A stretch of 64,000 bases of DNA from Eutreptiella sp. 'Long Island Sound 2002' (taxonomy: Eukaryota > Euglenozoa > Euglenophyceae > Eutreptiales > Eutreptiaceae). The notes below the pieces were generated by a model, which saw only the letters and a list, made by a program, of their open reading frames with translations, had not been told where the DNA came from and did not search any database. The stretch spans positions 115,161,604 to 115,225,603 of the forward strand of contig OZ038379.1 of NCBI GenBank assembly GCA_964036045.1, in the 5' to 3' direction. Position 1 is the first letter of the stretch. Each line of letters opens with the position of its first letter. A program made the translations under genes and the position numbers. Below, one piece after another: positions 11,596 to 22,439 of this stretch.

Positions 11596-11699
11596 TTGTA
11601 GTAGCAAGAGGCAGACTGTCTCTGCGTACCGGCAGCAACCCCGTGCCGTACAACCAGTGCGCCGAGATCAGTCATATATAAGCAGAAGGGCGAACGAAG

Positions 11700-14193
11700 A
11701 TGGACACAAAGAAAGAGGACACCGACGTGAAGACAGCGCCTGAGGTACCAGCAATGCCAGCACCTGGTGAACCTGGACCTTGACCTAGCGCTGTACCTTC
11801 GGAGCCCTTACATGGGCCAGTGGACGTGGCGGAGGATTCGCTGGAAGGACTCCAGTCGGCCTCTCGGGGCCTCTCAGTCGAGGAGGTGGACACTCAACCG
11901 GTGAAGAGAAAGAGAGAGAGAGAGAAGGATGCTGGAGACGAAGCAGACGAAGGAGCAGACCAAGGGCAAGACCCGACGAATAATCCTACCTTCGAGGGCG
12001 CACCAAGTGCTTCTGGCCTCCACGCATCACCCTCTCCTATAACCACCACACTCCCAATTCCAGACCCAGCCGCTGCAACATCCACACCCATAACCAACCC
12101 GCCTATGGCTGAGGGCACAGGCTTTACTGGTATGCCTACCTACCCTGCCTATGGTATGGGCCCAACTACCACTGCGTTCCCTGAGGCAACTACTGCCAGT
12201 GAGCCGGTGATCTCCAGTTCTGCGCCGCGATGGTATGCGGCTAACTATCACCATCCTCTACCTGCTACGGGAGCCTATGTGGATGCTCCTGGGTATGCAC
12301 CCTTGAGTGGGTTGAGGAGAGGACCTGAGTCTCTTGGATGAAGAAGTAGAGGATCAGGGAGATCCTCCAACAGGTCCCTGACGCGGTCGGAGATCAACGA
12401 GGTGCTCCGAGGAGCCACCTCTAAAATTGTTGGCGACCTCACTCAAGAGATCCGAGAGAAACTGGACCCCCTGATGATACCGCCCCAAGCGTCAGCTACC
12501 ACTGTGGGAGTGTGACCCCATCGAGTACAGGCCAACCACCTGGTGGCAGGGCTGACAAACACCCTGGGGAGCCTGAGGAGCCGACCGATGCCGACCCCTG
12601 CAGCGATACCGAGAAGCCCTTTCGTACCGAGAACGGCCCAGCCCCCCCAGCCACGTGACGAATTCTACGAGAGCCGAGCTGGACTGGCTGGGGCTGACAG
12701 CCTTGAGGGCAATGGTTGACGTGGAGCCCTATGGCTCTAGTGATCTAGGCGGAGACCCCTCCGATGATGAGCCGCCGTCGATGACTTCTGCTTCGCCCTC
12801 GGAGGACAACGACCCGGAGGACCCCGAGAACCCAAGTGGGAAGAAGAAGAAGAAGAAGAGGAAGACCCGACGCCCTGAGGTACGCAGGTCTCAGGAGGCT
12901 AAGGCTATTGCCACCTCGGAGATCGTGGTGAACCTGCCTGAGTTCACAGGCAAGGACCTCAGCGAATTCGCTGAGAATTTTGGCCGGTTTCTCCGATTGA
13001 CCGGCCAAACCCACGCTACTGGACGGGTCAAGTGCGATCTGCTCCTACAGTGCTGCAGGACCAAGTACCTGGAGAAGCAGGTCAGACAGATCATGACTAA
13101 TTCCGCCACGTTTGCCAATGTGTTGGTTGCCTTGGAGAGGCACTACCCAACCTATGAAACCGACCTCTCCATCAGGGCCGAGATCCAGAACCTGCCCGTG
13201 CTGCCCAACAACCCCAAACCTGGCAGGGTCTCTGAGCTGTTGGCTGACCTGGATCACTGGGCTGGACGATTGACGCCCGGTTCCTACAGCAGCGACGACC
13301 TGCTTTTCTGGTTGGTGGCTAAGCTCCCGCGAGAGCTGTGGGACGAGTGCCGTTCGACGGCGGAGCGCCAGGCTAGATCCCTCCGCTACGAGGATCTATG
13401 CGTGCTACTCCTGGAGCTGGCGCTGGAGAAAGAAAGCGACCAGCACTTGAACAACTACCGTCCTGGAGGTGGAGGCTCTGGAAGCCATGGCAAAGGGTAC
13501 CAAGGATCCAGACGTGGGCAGGGGACTACCCCCAAACACGCCCACGCCCGTATCATGGAAAACGTCAAGGAGCTCTTCTGGTGTGATGCCAGAGACGAGC
13601 AGGGACACCTGCAGCACGCCCCTGACTGCGAACAGCGAGACTGCTTCGTAGTCCAGGGGAAGCAGCAGGAGAAGAACACCGGCGCCAAAGCGAAGCTGCC
13701 GGATCATTACAGGTGCACCATCACGTGTGTCTTCTGCTGTAAGAGGAAGCACTACGAAGATGAGTGGTACCACAAGCAACGCCTATCGGCGAAGCTTAAG
13801 GGTGAGGATCCTGGCAAAGGCTCAGGCAAAGGTGGAGGCAAAGGCAAAGGCAACGACTCCAGCAAGAGCTAGTCGAAAGGACGTGGACAAGGGCAAGACA
13901 AGAGTCAAGGTGGACAAGGAGGAGGTGCTAAGGGCCAGCCAGACAAGGACAACAAGAACACGGACAAGAACGGAGGCAACCCCAACCCTAATCCAGCGGG
14001 GAACTCCAAGCCCTCTGGAGGGCAGTCTGGTCCTACCACACGCTCACATACGCAGGCCCAGAAAGAACAAAGGGCCGAGCGGGGGCACAAAGGTGGTGAT
14101 GACGGCAATGCTAAGAAGAGAAGCCGTTTCATGAGGATGGCCCGCAAGCTGCGGACCAAGGGGTTCGAGGTGACCTGTCCCGCGGAGTTCTGA
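11700..14193 (+). pseudogene. Gag region of gypsy copy B, broken
   Basis: Starts at the ATG at 11700 (MDTKKEDTDVK) after a ~100-nt leader. The first frame is interrupted by TGA at 11781, 12339 and 12513, then the reading passes to the next frame near 12710. The body (12720-13860) contains a Lys-rich linker, a helical capsid-like stretch (NLPEFTGKDLSEFAENFGRF) and a Cys/His cluster CVFCCKRKHYEDEWYH. A GKG-repeat tail follows, likely for nucleic-acid binding. After TAG at 13870 the same frame continues, Lys/Gly-rich, through a further TGA at 14191 into the protease. Gag and pol were therefore probably a single fused frame. The gag family is not named; role inferred from position and composition. 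Confidence 0.8.
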
Positions 14194-17100
14194 CGGGGAC
14201 GCTCCGGTGGCACCCCGGACCTGCTGTTTTGGGTACGTATCCGACTAGGGGGACTCGAATACCTGGGGGTATTGGATACTGGCGCCACCATATCTATAGT
14301 GGCCAAGAAGATTTTACCTTGTGGGAGCCTGAAGAACACGATGACCACCGCGGCTATCCGAATGGGGGATGGACATGTGGTGCACAGCTGCGGGGACTGT
14401 GAAGTGGAGGTACCTATGGGCTCCCGGACTATCGCCCATCGGTTCTATGTGATGGACACTGAGGCCTTCGACTTTGTGTTGGGGACTGACTTCTTCGTGC
14501 AGCACTCCGAGATACAATCCCTGACGCTGCAAGCGCCCTACCTCCTCTACGTGGACGACGGCAGTGGCAGAGAGGGTGTGCCACTGGAGCACTCGGAACA
14601 TACCTCGAGCTACCTGAGGCTATCGAAGGGGGAGCCTTCGAACATGATGGCGGCCTCCAAAACTGAGGACTATCAATTATTGGGGGAAGTCCTGGACTGA
14701 GGTCTGAAGGAGTTGGGTTACTCTAGAGAAGAGCTGAATATGGAGTTGTTGTCCAGCGACAAGCAGCATGTACTGGACCTTTACTGCAGCAAGGGGAAGA
14801 ACTGCAGCTACAAGTTTTACTGGCACTCTTTCAGGATGGCCTACGGGAACCCCAGGTTCAGTGAACTGGGGAAGGTCCTGACCAAGGTGGCCTTGTAACG
14901 TTCCCGTATGGTCCTTTGTTCCCCCGATTGGGGAGCCCATGGGGGCAACGACTACTGGCGAAACCTCCTGGACAGGCTGACTATCAGCTCTGTTCGGTTA
15001 CCTGATGAGCCCATCTACGTGCCTCTGGGGCGTAAGACGCCTATTGGGGAACCCGGATGGGGGAGTCATGCTCAGCGTGGTGGACGGAGGTCCTACCTCC
15101 ATCCCCTGGGAGGATCTGGACCCGACTCTGGTCCAGGCTATACAACGAGAAAGCGATGGACTCGCCTTGGGTGACTTGGAGGATCGCCTACGACCTCAAG
15201 GTGCTATTGAGACTATACCCGGAGGAGATGAGTACATCGTGACTGACACCAACGCCTCCAACTCACCCTGCCAGTATCTGTTCCTGATGGAGTCTCTGAA
15301 TGTGGACTATCCGAGCTACCTAGCTCTATCCACTCAGACGACGAAACTGAGCACGACGCCTTCTTCGTGCAGACCTGTGTGGAGGAAGTGGAGAACGCCG
15401 AGTACGTCGCCCCACTGAAACCCCTACTCTCCATGAGGGTGGAAGACCCCGTGGACGAGGAGCCGGACCCTCGATCCAGGCTAAGGGAGTATGTGGACTC
15501 CAAGAGGAAGTTGGTGGCGAAAAAGCTGTGCTACGCTAAGCCTACTCGCAGCTCATGGCCACTGAAGCAAGGACGTATGGGAGATCTATCCCAATTGAAG
15601 GAGGACCTCGAACAGAAGATCCGCACCTGGCAAAGGGAGGTAGATCTTAAGCTCATGAAGAGCGTGTGGGGCGCCCATGTGAGGACCCCAGAGGAGGACG
15701 ACCTCTCGGGGAATGTGTATGTGAACTGCATCGAGCGTGCCTATGTTGCCATCGACCATCGGAGATGGTTGAACAAGACCTCCTATATGCTTACCAAGGG
15801 TTGAAGGACACTACCAAGGGCGAAGAGTTGGTGGAGGATCACCTCCCGACGTCTATTACTCAGGGGGCAAGCAACTTACACTCTGATGAGGACATGGTGG
15901 ACAAGATCAAGCTATTGGACCCGCGGGTGCAGAAGCTTACAAGGACCTATCTGGAGGTGTTCGGAGAACTACCCCCTCCGGCCTCATGTGACAAGCTGGT
16001 ACAGATGGACCTCAAGCTGAAACCCGAGTTCGTGGGTCACAAGATCCGGAGGAGACCCTATCCAGCTCCTAAAGAGCAGGCTGAGGAGATCGAGTGACAG
16101 ATACAAGAATGTATCGACGCTGGCCTAGTCCTGGAGTACAAGGACGGGGACTACCCCCCTACACTGCAGCCCCTGTTTCCTGGTGGCTAAACCTGGGTCT
16201 ACAGTCGAACGGCTGGTAGTGGACTACGGAGAGCTGAACAAGCAATCGCTGAGCCACTCAGGGTCCATTCCTAATGTGGAGTCCACCCTTGAGAAGATGG
16301 CCTCCTGTCGCTACAAGACCAAGCTGAACAAGAGGAGCGGATTCTGGCAAGTCGACCTGACGCCCAACGCTCAGGAGCTACTGGCCTTCATCATACCTCA
16401 GGGGAGGGTGTTCAAGTGGAAGGTCATGCCATTTGGCGTGGCCAACGCACCCGCTCTATTCCAAGAGCTGATGAACAAGATCTTGTCCATCCTACGAAGG
16501 AGACCTAAGGTGCAGGAGCTTATATCCCGTGGGGCCCAGATGGAAGCTCACATCGACGATGTATGCCTCGGGACCAATACCCAGGAGGACCACCTTATCC
16601 TCTTGGGTGAGTTCTTTGCGGTCTGCCAGGAGAACCACACACGACTCAAGCCGGAGAAGTGTGAGTTCATGCAGGAGACCATGCAGTACCTGGAGTTCGA
16701 CGTTGGCTATGGGTGGTGGACCCCAGCGGCCTCTAAGGCCAAACCCCTGATGGATGCCAAGGTACGACACGAAGACCCCAAGAAAGGACTTCATGATGTA
16801 CGCAGTTTCATTGGGGCGTGCAACTTCTATCGCCGCCATATCAAAAACTTCACCTACACCAGCGCCATTCTGACGGACTTGATCAAGAAGTGTACTGCTT
16901 GGCGCTGGAGCCCACAAGAGCAACAAGCGTTTGACAAGCTCAAAGACAAGGTGGCCAACGATAAGTGCTCCGGCGTGCCTAGGGCACAAGGGGAGATTAT
17001 CCTGGTGACCGACGCCAGCAATGTGGGCGGTGGTGGAACGTTGTTCCAATGGCAAGCACTAGAGAAGGAGGAGTTCGACTCGGCCATTTCCCAATGGGGG

Positions 17101-18235
17101 ACGGAAGGTCTCAACCGAGATGGAACCCTCAAGCACAGCTACCCTGACGACAAGTGGGTCCTAGTACCTCTGGGCCACTGGAACTGGAAATGGAACCAGG
17201 CCAGGGGTACCTACTCCACTTATGAGCAGGAATTGCTCGCGGGTATGCTAGTGCTATCCTCACAAGCACAACTGTTGCGGAGTAACCCTGTGGTCTGGCG
17301 GTGCGACCAAGAACCGGTCCGCAGTTTCCAAAAGGCCCCCCCACCCGAGAAGGCCAAGCTACGGCGCTGGTGGACCTACCTCAGTCAACTACGGCCGACG
17401 GTACACCATATCCAGGGAGTGAAGAACGAGTGTGCTGACTACATCAGCCGCAACAACTTGGACGCCCTGATTGGTGCCCGGTTTGAAGCGCTGGCTAAAG
17501 AGGCGTTCAGCCGTATGGACGTCCACTTGAACCTCAACATGACGATGATACGCCCCCTGGATGGACTCCAACAGTCGGAGTACCTGAAGGAGTTTGGGGA
17601 TATCTACAAGCGCCTGGAGAAACGCCTTGAACCCCTCCCGGTCAACCAAGATCAGTGGAAGAGGGACAAGAGCTACCTCAGGCACGAGGACCGCATCGTG
17701 GTACCTAGTGACAGAGTCCCAGCGCTGCTGAAGTGGACCCATGAGTCTAGCGGTCATGTGGGTGCTGACCGTACCCTGAGGCTGTTCAAGCAGTGGTTCC
17801 ACACTACGTGGACTGACGACCAACTGCGGAAAACCCTCCAGCCTATCGTGGTCAAGTGCCCGTGCAGGTCCTGTAAACCAGGGGATATCAGGGACAGAGG
17901 TCTCTACTCGACCCTGCCCATCCCTCACTGTGCTAACAGTGTTCTATAAGCGGACTACACGGAGATGCCGAAGTTTGGGGGCTATGACTTCGCCCTTGTG
18001 GTAACATGTGGGTTGACCAGGTTTACCAGGGTGTTCCCATGTACCAAGCACATTACCGGGGAGGAGACTATCAAGATACTCCTGGAGGAGTGGTTTTGTG
18101 TCTATGGGGCGCCCAAGGAGATCAACTCCGATGAGGACGTATGAGTACGCTCAGATACCGGTTCGTACAAGAGGGTCCTGAGATCCCTCAATGTCCAGGT
18201 GTCTACGGGGATCCGCTACCCAAGAGGAAAAGCAC
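14194..18235 (+). pseudogene. Pol of gypsy copy B, broken and 3'-deleted
   Basis: Begins with the retropepsin, active site VLDTGATISIV near 14270. The Dam-like domain, RT, RNase H and integrase zinc domain follow as in copy A. In-frame stops are TGA 14698, TAA 14896, TGA 16095, TAA 17947 and TGA 18142; frameshifts occur near 15065, 15280, 15710 and 16160. RT motif A reads KLNKRSGFWQ: the catalytic Asp of copy A is Asn here (16327-16329). The HIDDV motif remains. Near 18216-18235 the sequence jumps to the 3' untranslated region, deleting the integrase C-terminal half and chromodomain. Two of the stops are CGA-to-TGA changes relative to copy A. The gene is dead. Confidence 0.9.
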
Positions 18236-20130
18236 GCGGGACAGGAGACACCACTACACTACACACCCTATCTACAGTGGCACCATCCTGGTGGGCGAGC
18301 AGTTCTGCAGCTGGCTCAAGCCCCCACTCAGGATTACCACTCCTACACTCACGCTCTACTGGGTGTTGTTGGAGGTCAAGTCGTGAGTCCTAATGACCCT
18401 CCTGTGAAGAAGACAAGAGAACACAGCGCTGCTAAGCAACTGTGGCCTAACAGGGGACGCCACAACGCGTTTCCCCTGCTAGGGCTTGGAGGGAAGGGGT
18501 GCTCTTGTTGCGTGCACAGCGTGGATGTCGATGGAGTCGAACTGCCCTCGCCACTCCTGGCTGAGGTGCGGTCAATTGTTTGTGTGATCAGCGCCCTTGT
18601 TTAGCAGGGCAAGAAAAAAATGGGATGCTGCTGCACCAATTAGCCTACCTGCCCCGGTGCAGAGCAAAGGCCAATTAAGGGGTGTTTGCGGCCGAGGAAC
18701 CAAGCCACACTTCACGTATTATACGCTTCTCAGTGTGACCTATAATACACTGTCCTCAAACACGCCCTGTCAAGCAAGCAAACGTTAAGAGACACCTCAG
18801 GTTCTCTTAAAGAACGTACAGAGGAGCCCCTGGATAACCTAAACAAGGTTTACCGTGCGCATTTCGCGTGGCCTACCCTTTAATGCGTGTGTGAATGCAC
18901 GAGCATGCACGAGTTTGCGAACAACCTGTTCCAATCACTGTTTTTCCTACAAATCTAACCCACGATCAGGAACTCCACCAGGAGGTGGCCCGACCTGGGC
19001 TTACCTACCTTACCTACCGCTGGAGAGAGAGTGCAAGTGGGAACGTGAAACGAGGCGCAAGCAAAAAAAGTCGCTATGCACTTGTGTGTATGTCTAATCA
19101 CCCTGATCTGACCTCTAATCATCTGCAATCTTTCTAATCTAGCCCTCTATCGTTTGTTAGCGCTGCTACAAGACTCGTTCACGGAGACACGAGACGAGCA
19201 ATGTGCATGCTGCATACGAGACGAGCATACCTGTGGTTTATACCTGATTCATTGAAGTCTTTTCGTTGATTTTGGAATTCTTGGATATTTGATTCTTTCT
19301 ATCAGTGTGGGTGGAATCTGTATGTTTATTTATTAACGTGTGTCTCGTCATTTTCCAGTCTACGTGAGACATACGTTTACAATCTCATTTTTTCTGTATT
19401 TTCTGGCGCTTCGCTAGGAGCCGCTCCTGCGCGCCGCCTTTTTATGCGTAGGAATTTCTTGATTTAAAAAATCGAGAGATGACTACAAATTTTGTAAAAA
19501 TGTGCTTTTGATGCACAATTGGATTCTGCTCAGGCGTGTTGTCTTAGAAACATTCTAGGCCGTCATTTGACGGACTTAGGTGTTGTCGCTTCGCGCTTGC
19601 GTGGATTCGTCCATAATTCTCCCATTCCTGCCTCTGCAGATATCCTCGCGAAGACGTCGCTGAGTAGGCCGCTTTCTGGGCCACAAAGTAGCAGCCAGGA
19701 GACTGAGCAGAACCCAAGACCCCACCAAGGGGCAATTTAATTTCCTGACGACTCCCTCCCGCCTAAGATCTGGACAGCAGGTCGCCAGCAGGTTTCCATA
19801 ACCAGAGCGGATGTCCATACAGAAACTGGCGTTGGGTTAGTCTCGCGCTGCGTCTTGGAGGGAAGGATGCACATCCATATGTTTTTGGCATGCTCCCAAA
19901 CTAACCCAACCAAGCCACAGGAACCCCGGCAGCGCCATGAGCGCTGAGCTTTCTGTAGGAAATGTCACGAACCAAGCAGCAAAAAGGCGCCAGCCATGGT
20001 GAGCGCCCATTTTTCTGTGCCAGGGAAACTATAGGTATTTCAAAGTAGATGTGGAAACCAAGGAAAGGCCAAGAAAAAGTCCCTTTTTCCTGAACATGCG
20101 ACAGTGGTGGCCACCACAGCACAAGCGAGG
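18236..20130 (+). other. 3' untranslated internal region of gypsy copy B
   Basis: 1.9 kb aligned with 5120-7026 of copy A, diverged by scattered substitutions and small indels. No conserved reading frame is seen between the two copies. It retains the AGGAGC-C-GCTCCT near-palindrome at 19416-19428 and ends in a purine run degraded by one or two changes (AAGCGAGGAGCAGG) compared with copy A. Confidence 0.7.
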
Positions 20131-21323
20131 AGCAGGAAAAAGTGCTTTTCCAATGCTTTAGGGTATACTCTAGTTGTATTAGAGATGCTCCAAGCACACA
20201 GGCATTTCTATCTTAGTATTGGCCCAACCAAAAGTGGTGATAACACATTTTGACCTATGGAACCAGACACTTGGACATGTGTGACTGAATGATTTGCTAC
20301 AATGCAAAGAAAGATCCCTGCATCTGCCTCCATGTTTGCTTGCACGCATGGCATGCATGGACCCGGGACGTGGGCTTGTGTTTGGGTGTAAGGGGGGGGG
20401 GTTAAAAGTAGGCATTTACCTGGATTTTGCGTACGTAAAAGGGGTATTTTGGAAAAAAACCTCGTGAGTAAAAAGGGCAATTTCCGCACGCAAAAGGGCC
20501 TTTTTACGCACACAAAAACCAAATAAAATGCCTGAAGCATAGAGTAAGAAAAAGTGCTTTTCCAATGCCTTAGGGTATACTCTAGTTGTATTAGAGATGC
20601 TCCAAGCACACAGGCATTTCTATCTTAGTATTGGCCCCACCAAAAGTGGTGATAACACATTTTGACCTATGGAACCAAACACTAAATCACGATATGGAGT
20701 GGACCCCTTAATCCCCTATCAATGTGAGGCAATTCATCTTTTCCTGAGTGGACTGAGAACTGACATATCCAGGGCAGAGCCTAGCAATTTACCTATGTTT
20801 TCTCATGAATTCTTAGCTGTCCTAGTGGTATGCACCCTAGGGGGCTGGGCACCTCTTTTTGAGAGGTCCTGGGTTCAATTCCCGGTCAGCCTGGCTAAGT
20901 AGCAAGATCCCATGTGACATGGCAGTGACCTCATCGCCACATGCCCTGCCACCTCAGCACATATGGGACCCAAAACAAAGAGTGCACATCTTCTGAGATG
21001 GCACTATGGAGATTGAGTGACCATGGGGCAGTTTTCCAACTCTTTTCCCAAAACATTTCAAGTATCTTTGTGAATATGCAATCCGATTTGCCCTGAGTTG
21101 CAGTTTCTGTGAATATTCTAACATCTTTCACTGTTTACACTGCAGCCCTTCATGCTTTGATCCTGATTCTCTTCTACTTGCCTATCTCTGGCTTGGGCTA
21201 TCCTGGATTGGTTGTATTTCAGCAAAAAAAACATTTTACTCATCAAAAACAAGCAGCAGGAAACCCTACACCAGCAGCAAGCAGCAGGAGACGCACAAAC
21301 ACAGTGTTGAAATCTCTATAAAA
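20131..21323 (+). repeat. Chimeric 3' LTR of gypsy copy B
   Basis: Three blocks: the first ~137 bp of the LTR (20131-20267), then a copy of the sequence flanking the 5' LTR (20268-20542, as 10527-10812), then a full LTR (20543-21323). The switch between the first two blocks occurs at ACACTTGG, where the LTR and the flank share a few bases. The last block ends near GAAATCTCTATAAAACC. Confidence 0.8.
20815..20892 (+). other. tRNA-like sequence embedded in LTR (copy B, 3')
   Basis: Third copy of the 78-nt tRNA-like segment; loop TTTTTGA, T-arm CTGGG-TTCAATT-CCCGG. See 7299-7376. Confidence 0.55.
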
Positions 21324-21512
21324 CCTTCTCATGGTACCAGGCCTAGAAAGTACAAGAGAACACTGCGGGTAGTGGGGGGGGACTACGGTGGCTGTTTCCA
21401 ACATAGAACCCAGACCGTTGTGGTGATTTTAGCATGCCGGTTTTGAATTTCATACCCATTTTTGACCAGAATGATGTTTTTGACCACTTCCTAATTTTTA
21501 CCCCATTTTTAG
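21324..21512. other. Unassigned sequence between copy B and the interrupted ORF
   Basis: About 190 bp with nothing recognised except a short G run near 21366. It is moderately AT-rich and ends in a pyrimidine-rich tract before the open frame that starts at 21513. Confidence 0.4.
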
Positions 21513-21683
21513 TTCTTTTTTTTGCTATTTACTGAGAAACATTACTTCGTAGTTACAAACGGCACACAAAGCTTATGGGAAAGAGAAGACTCGGGTGAAA
21601 ACGCACCGCTAGGTTCACAGAATGCAGTACAAAAAGATCCGGTGAGCATGAAAAGCAAGCAAGGACGTGATGATCAACCACCA
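21513..21683 (+). pseudogene. 5' part of a coiled-coil protein ORF, split by the LINE
   Basis: An open frame runs from after TAG at 21510 to the target-site duplication at 21668-21683; the only in-frame ATG is at 21648 (MKSKQGRDDQPP). The reading continues in phase at 63148 with IDVLLNKIDEKMDKRF, a coiled-coil-like sequence. A pyrimidine-rich run followed by CTGAG (21513-21536) could be a 3' splice site, making this an exon, but the upstream part is not identified. The protein may be a host gene or the ORF1 of another retroelement; I do not recognise it. Confidence 0.55.
21668..21683. repeat. Left target-site duplication of the giant LINE
   Basis: TGATGATCAACCACCA, repeated exactly at 63132-63147. 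The next bases (TTTGG here, ATTGA there) agree at three of five positions, so the duplication could extend to 20 bp with one mismatch. It directly follows the split ORF and directly precedes the TTAGGG units. Confidence 0.75.
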
Positions 21684-21688
21684 TTTGG

Positions 21689-21706
21689 TTAGGGTTAGGG
21701 TTAGGG
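21689..21706 (+). repeat. Three TTAGGG telomere-like units at the LINE 5' end
   Basis: Three perfect TTAGGG hexamers followed by TTTA, within six bases of the left target-site duplication. TTAGGG is a common eukaryotic telomere unit. Three units are too few to be a telomere. Confidence 0.8.
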
Positions 21707-22434
21707 TTTATGCCGCTGTTTGGCGAGGTCGCAAAATTTAGGACACTCACAGAAAACAAAAGAACAACAGAGTCGCGACGGCGACAAAGCTGAGCGTTGC
21801 TTGCCCCAAAACACCTAGCAAAATGCGTGTCCTAGGTGCTAGGGACTTGTGCGCGCTCCAACACCAATAGGAAAAACAAAATAACGAGACAACATAGGGT
21901 AGGCGCCACGTGAACATGCCGGCCGCCGAAACATGTATGTTATATGTTATACGATGCGCCACGATGCCACACGACGAAGGGGAGCTGAGGTGCGCAACGC
22001 ACGAGGGAAAGGACACAACGGCCGCACCGCCACCAACAAGAGGGCACGCCCACTAACATCCCCTGCACGCATAGGACGAGGACGCCATGAGACAAGCAAG
22101 GTTAAGGTGTGTGAAAGCATCAAGGGGAAGAGACCCCCCAAACGCAAAGCGCCACACGAAAAAACAGGGAAACCATGAAACACCATGAAACACACACAAG
22201 AGGCATGCCCATGCACACACACGCCATGAGAGCCGCCGCAAGCACGCCAAGGTATAAACGACCCGCCGCGGGACAAACCGACGCCACGAGCACCGCGCCG
22301 CTGCCCAATCGCCCACGTATGCGTTCTATACTCTCTTTACTCTAGGCCGCCCGCACGGAAAGAAGCATGGTATGAGGGACACCCGCACGGAACCGAAAGG
22401 AGGGAACCACACGCCGCCGGAGAGCACACCACCG

Positions 22435-22439
22435 CCAAC
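22435..22439. repeat. Left target duplication of gypsy element 2 (imperfect)
   Basis: CCAAC before the 5' LTR against CAAAC after the 3' LTR (37049-37053), one mismatch. Five bases is the usual Ty3/gypsy duplication length. Confidence 0.5.

Larger units (their letters stand above)
10813..21323 (+). mobile_element. Ty3/gypsy chromovirus copy B, defective
   Basis: A complete but dead element of the same family as copy A, with LTRs at 10813-11595 and 20543-21323 around a 5' leader, gag, pol and a long 3' untranslated region. Its gag-pol can be followed for 6.5 kb through many stops and frameshifts, and about 1.3 kb holding the integrase C-terminus and chromodomain is deleted near 18220. No target-site duplication was recognised, perhaps because the 3' end was rearranged. 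Confidence 0.9.
21684..22439 (+). repeat. LINE 5' region, first block
   Basis: Begins TTTGG and three TTAGGG units, then 0.7 kb without a convincing gene. GGTATGAGGGACACCCGCACGG near its end and a pyrimidine tract ending CTCTTTACTCTAGG (near 22332-22346) resemble units at 37260-38320. The block is cut by the gypsy LTR at 22440, within a sequence (CACACCACCGCCAAC) whose uninterrupted relative is at about 37465-37485. Confidence 0.55.

Noticed and set aside
13870-14193. Stop-codon readthrough or recoded TAG/TGA between gag and pol of copy B
   Set aside because: Many other stops and frameshifts in the same copy show ordinary decay, so recoding is not needed.
21689-21706. Chromosome end or telomere
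   Set aside because: Only three units, and complex sequence continues on both sides.
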